Assembly (NCBI GenBank): GCA_905236365.1
Contig: CAJOPP010000281.1
Span: forward strand, 1 to 6,773
Length of the DNA stretch: 6,773 bases
Reading direction: 5' to 3'
DNA from: an uncultured Lachnospiraceae bacterium
Lineage (GTDB): Bacteria; Bacillota; Clostridia; Lachnospirales; Lachnospiraceae
The translations under genes and the position numbers were made by a program. This document shows positions 4,035 to 6,773 of the stretch, piece after piece. Under the pieces are notes generated by a model. It made no database searches and had not been told where the DNA came from. It saw only the letters and a list, made by a program, of their open reading frames with translations. The first letter of the stretch is position 1, and the number at the start of each line of letters is the position of its first letter.

Positions 4035-6056
4035 CTATTTGATTGTTACCGATTTTACAGCAGTAAAACTTCCATATAATTTTTTCTTATTTTGTGATTT
4101 GTACGGTCTCACTTTCACATAATATGTGCCCGTCTCCAATTTCTTGCTATACGAAGTTTTATTCTTTTTGAGAGCTTTCAGCTTTTTGTATGTGCCTGAC
4201 TTGCTTGTCGAATAATACACCTCATAACCATCGGTATCACTATTTTTCTTCCATTTTACAGTTAGTTTTTTCCCACCTTTTGCCGTAAAACTTTTTAATT
4301 TTGATGGTCCGACAGTAACTTTACAAGTCAATTTTTTTGTTTTCGAGGAACCAACAAAAGATGCTGTAATTGTAGCTGTACCATATTCATGACCTTTCAC
4401 CGTTCCCTTATCATTTACAGTTGCAATCTTTGTATTTGAGGATTTCCATACCACATTCCGATATACATTTTTCACATTCATCTTTAACGATAGTTTTGAT
4501 GAAGCATCCTTCGAAATACCAAGACTGGCACTACTTAACTGAAACTTTGATTTCTCATTTGTACGATTGGTATATGCCTTAATTCTTACATTGGCAAGGT
4601 ACTTAAGTTCTTTCCCAATATCATACCATTTTCCTTTAATCTTCGCAAAAGACTGGTTTTTATCTGTATTGGCTATAAATTCAATCCAGTCATTCCTATG
4701 TGAAATATCCAGACCGATATTACCCAATTTTCCTGACGATTCGGTTAATCTTACTAAGATTGAAAATCTCTCTCCTGCGGTCAATGACACCTTCTTAGGC
4801 AATACAATCGTCTGATATCCTGCATCTGCAAGCTTTCCTTTCACGCTCGAAGAAAACACTTTCGTTCCACTGGTCGGCTTGCCTATATTAGACAATCCTG
4901 TATACACCTGTATCTCATATTGGGCATTTTCAGAAAGAGAATAGACCCCAACTGCTTCCAGTTCTTCATTATATCCATCAGCTCCCTTTGCAGTAAATAC
5001 ATTTGCATACCAATCACCTGTATTGATTCCATACGTTGGATTAGCAGTTCCATCATGCTGATAGTTATTATCATACTGCTCTTCCCGGGTCACCATCTCA
5101 AACGTCATCATTTCTGTCAGGGATTTATCCTCATAGGAGATATAATTGAATCCCTCGTCTCCAAAATCAGACCCATAACTGTTCTTAACAATCCATGCAC
5201 CATTGCCTGACGGTTTTCTGACAAAATTCTGACGAGAATAAGAATCATCCCAGCCAATGATTGCCACGGCATGATTACCGGAATTATCACTATATGGATA
5301 ATAATATGAGGAATTTGCCTCACTATAATATTGTGTTGAAAAATTGAGTCCGGTAGCAACTGCTCCATGATCCAGAACTGCCTGTTTAATCCTTGCTACC
5401 GATTTATTCAGCGTTTTAACATCATAGTCATAAATATATACATTTTTCACAGAATAATCTGCTAAATAACATAAATCCATTGAAGGTCTCGTCAAATACG
5501 GTGATCGGTCTTCCGTTGTAACACCTACCCAGGTTGCCAGTGAAAGGCCGGTTCCATGCAAACTTCCACCAGTTGATAAATAATTTCCTCTCAAACTTCT
5601 GTTATAATCTCCCTGCGTATATCCCAATTGATCCATTTGAGAATTATAGAAAAAATAAGCGACCTGATTCTCCGACAAATCAATGTCCGCACTCGCTTTG
5701 CCATTTTTAACCAGATTAGTCTCCATTGCAGCAACAGATGAAAAAGCCCAACATGTTTCATTGTCCCCCTGATCCTTAACTGCAGTTACCAATCCATACT
5801 CTCTGGCATCATAGGATGCCGGCAGAGAGGCACCTCTTCTGATCAGTGTATCATCGTCCCCTGAAACATGAATCTTCGCCGGTTTCAACCAATCATCTGA
5901 TACAGGATATTCTCTTACTGTCTCTGCATGCACCTCATTTAACACCGCACTCAGATTGCCTGATCCTAACCCTATTAAGGCAACTACCGCCATAAACATC
6001 GTTTTTTTTGTCTTTCGGCTCCAATCGAAACACAGCAGCTTATTCCATTTTCTCAT
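4035..6056 (-). CDS. Secreted papain-like (C1A) cysteine protease with lectin-like, BIG2 and Fn3-like domains
   Basis: The product has 673 residues. A basic N-terminus and hydrophobic stretch (about 20-40) ending VHA-ET suggest signal-peptide cleavage after about residue 44. The C1 peptidase domain (about 78-315) has oxyanion-hole Q96 in KDQG, nucleophile C102 in CWAFSS, catalytic H262 in NHAVAIIGW and N292 in WIVKNSYG. A lectin-like domain of the kind found fused to clostridial C1 peptidases follows (about 325-497, starting at YDNNYQHDG). Then come a BIG2 Ig-like domain (about 505-582) and a Lys-rich Fn3-like domain (about 585-673). Only about 34 residues separate signal and catalytic domains, so no full I29 inhibitory propeptide is present. 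No LPXTG motif or C-terminal membrane anchor is seen, so it is probably secreted or held by its basic tail domains. GGAGG (6064-6068) lies 7 nt before the ATG. Substrate unknown. Confidence 0.93.
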   Translation of the reverse strand: MRKWNKLLCFDWSRKTKKTMFMAVVALIGLGSGNLSAVLNEVHAETVREYPVSDDWLKPAKIHVSGDDDTLIRRGASLPASYDAREYGLVTAVKDQGDNETCWAFSSVAAMETNLVKNGKASADIDLSENQVAYFFYNSQMDQLGYTQGDYNRSLRGNYLSTGGSLHGTGLSLATWVGVTTEDRSPYLTRPSMDLCYLADYSVKNVYIYDYDVKTLNKSVARIKQAVLDHGAVATGLNFSTQYYSEANSSYYYPYSDNSGNHAVAIIGWDDSYSRQNFVRKPSGNGAWIVKNSYGSDFGDEGFNYISYEDKSLTEMMTFEMVTREEQYDNNYQHDGTANPTYGINTGDWYANVFTAKGADGYNEELEAVGVYSLSENAQYEIQVYTGLSNIGKPTSGTKVFSSSVKGKLADAGYQTIVLPKKVSLTAGERFSILVRLTESSGKLGNIGLDISHRNDWIEFIANTDKNQSFAKIKGKWYDIGKELKYLANVRIKAYTNRTNEKSKFQLSSASLGISKDASSKLSLKMNVKNVYRNVVWKSSNTKIATVNDKGTVKGHEYGTATITASFVGSSKTKKLTCKVTVGPSKLKSFTAKGGKKLTVKWKKNSDTDGYEVYYSTSKSGTYKKLKALKKNKTSYSKKLETGTYYVKVRPYKSQNKKKLYGSFTAVKSVTIK

Positions 6057-6213
6057 GTTATCTCCTCCAAATTCTTATAATGACATGTTCCCTTTCCGAT
6101 ACATGCCACACTGTCAACGCATTACAGAACGTAGTTATCACTGTTTTTCCAATTCTGCAAACAATAAGAAGTACATTTCAATCAATTACTCCCTGTTTCA
6201 TATGATAAATAGA

Positions 6214-6242
6214 AGTATAACATAGAACAACAATTTTATGAA
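6214..6242 (-). promoter_or_regulatory. Predicted promoter of the protease gene
   Basis: TTCATA (6242-6237), a 17-bp spacer, and TATACT (6219-6214) on the minus strand, with an extended -10 TG (TGT just before TATACT). The predicted start is about 6207, leaving a leader of about 150 nt in which I see no riboswitch or strong hairpin. The promoter sits just after the terminator of the preceding gene, supporting an independent unit. Confidence 0.5.
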
Positions 6243-6250
6243 TCATTTTC

Positions 6251-6309
6251 AAAAAAAAATCTAAATTGGAGCAAAATGCCAATAGGCATTTTGCCAATTT
6301 AGATTTTTT
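6251..6309 (-). terminator. Long-stemmed terminator of the BIG2 protein gene (bidirectional sequence)
   Basis: AAAAAATCTAAATTG (6254-6268) pairs with CAATTTAGATTTTTT (6295-6309). After a 2-nt bulge (GA), GCAAAATGCC (6271-6280) pairs with GGCATTTTGC (6285-6294) around an AATA loop, about 25 bp in all. The minus-strand copy ends in nine T residues (6259-6251). It starts 12 nt after the stop codon of the BIG2 gene and separates it from the protease gene. Confidence 0.9.
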
Positions 6310-6321
6310 AATCATTCTTGA

Positions 6322-6773
6322 TTATTTTTTCGGTATTTTTACAGTGACGGTCGCACTCTTCTTACCATATTTTACTTGTATTTTTGCTGTTCCTGCCTTG
6401 CTTCCAGGCTGTACTTTACTTGTTACAACGCCATATTTGTCCACCTTAACATATTTCTTTCCGGATTTCACTTTATATGTAACCGTATCCGTTGTGCTTT
6501 TCGTATACTTCTTTATCTGAATCTGTGCCGTTGCACCTTTTTCTTTTAGCGATAACGTCTTTGTTTTCAGTGTCAAAGTTTTGTTGATAACTGCCTTGGA
6601 AGATACCTTAATCGTAATGGATGCTTTCTTTGTTCCGTCAACTGACGATGTTGCCGTAATGACTGCCGATCCCTTTTTCGCTTTTACTTTCACCTTTCCA
6701 CTGTTTGTGACAGTTGCCACCTTCTCATTGCTTGTTGTCCATTTCACTGTTTTATCAAAAGAACCAGTTCCCA
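6322..6773 (-). CDS. BIG2-domain surface protein, C-terminal part only
   Basis: The 3' end of a longer gene. The frame stays open from the stop codon at 6322 to the window edge, so the start lies beyond 6773. An in-frame GTG at 6747 is an internal valine within a BIG2 strand (KTVKWTTSNEKVATV) and not a start. About 149 residues are visible: most of one bacterial Ig-like (BIG2) domain, with WTTSNEKVATVTNSGKV and GSAVITATS, followed by a second Ig-like repeat that ends in TVTVKIPKK. Established for the family: BIG2 domains are extracellular stalk or adhesive modules in surface proteins. No LPXTG motif or C-terminal hydrophobic anchor follows, so any cell-surface attachment lies in the missing part. 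Composition is strongly Lys/Thr/Ser/Val-rich, like the tail of the neighbouring protease. Its main function cannot be judged from this fragment. Confidence 0.85.
   Translation of the reverse strand, partial: GTGSFDKTVKWTTSNEKVATVTNSGKVKVKAKKGSAVITATSSVDGTKKASITIKVSSKAVINKTLTLKTKTLSLKEKGATAQIQIKKYTKSTTDTVTYKVKSGKKYVKVDKYGVVTSKVQPGSKAGTAKIQVKYGKKSATVTVKIPKK

Noticed and set aside
6745..6747. GTG at 6747 as the start of a small BIG2 protein
   Set aside because: The frame continues open to the window edge and the residues before it (GTGSFDKT) belong to the same Ig-like domain; there is no ribosome binding site.

Overview
The window looks like a chromosomal stretch of a low-GC anaerobic member of the Clostridia, most likely a Lachnospiraceae-type gut bacterium. 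This rests on strong AGGAGG-type ribosome binding sites, a stand-alone glycyl-radical protein, a clostridial type of Crp/Fnr regulator, Lys/Ser/Thr-rich BIG2 surface proteins and a secreted papain-like protease with a lectin-like domain. No species can be named from the sequence alone.

Layout: all protein genes lie on the minus strand and only the tRNA is on the plus strand. Reading along the plus coordinates: a block of strong palindromes at the left edge (6-114); a terminator (127-165) for grcA (222-458), a 78-residue glycyl-radical spare part for pyruvate formate-lyase; a grcA control region (about 598-665) with a perfect GTAAC-N4-GTTAC palindrome; a Crp/Fnr-family regulator (662-1309); a tRNA-Gly(CCC) with a near-consensus promoter (1414-1521); a terminator (1533-1572) shared by the tRNA and the converging DegV-family gene (1645-2478); an NYN-nuclease/LOTUS RNA-binding protein (2664-3701) with a long leader carrying two copies of a 19-nt motif; a secreted C1A cysteine protease with lectin-like, BIG2 and Fn3-like domains (4035-6056); a long-stemmed terminator (6251-6309); and the 3' end of a second BIG2-domain surface protein (6322 to beyond 6773).

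Working connections: the regulator sits directly upstream of grcA in the same orientation. The palindrome between them is centred 41.5 bp upstream of the start predicted from a TATAAT box, which is the spacing of a class II Crp/Fnr-activated promoter. I therefore infer a two-gene module in which the regulator switches on repair of damaged pyruvate formate-lyase. The protease and the BIG2 protein are neighbouring exported proteins, but a terminator separates them. The DegV protein, the NYN-LOTUS protein and the tRNA look like separate transcription units.

The most interesting unexplained structures are the class II operator arrangement before grcA, the duplicated 19-nt leader motif before the NYN-LOTUS gene, a 38-bp inverted-repeat element bounded by an exact 9-bp direct repeat (3934-3989) with two relatives elsewhere in the window, and the junction-like palindrome at the left edge. 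No complete undescribed multi-gene system is visible. The best candidates are these regulatory and repeat elements.
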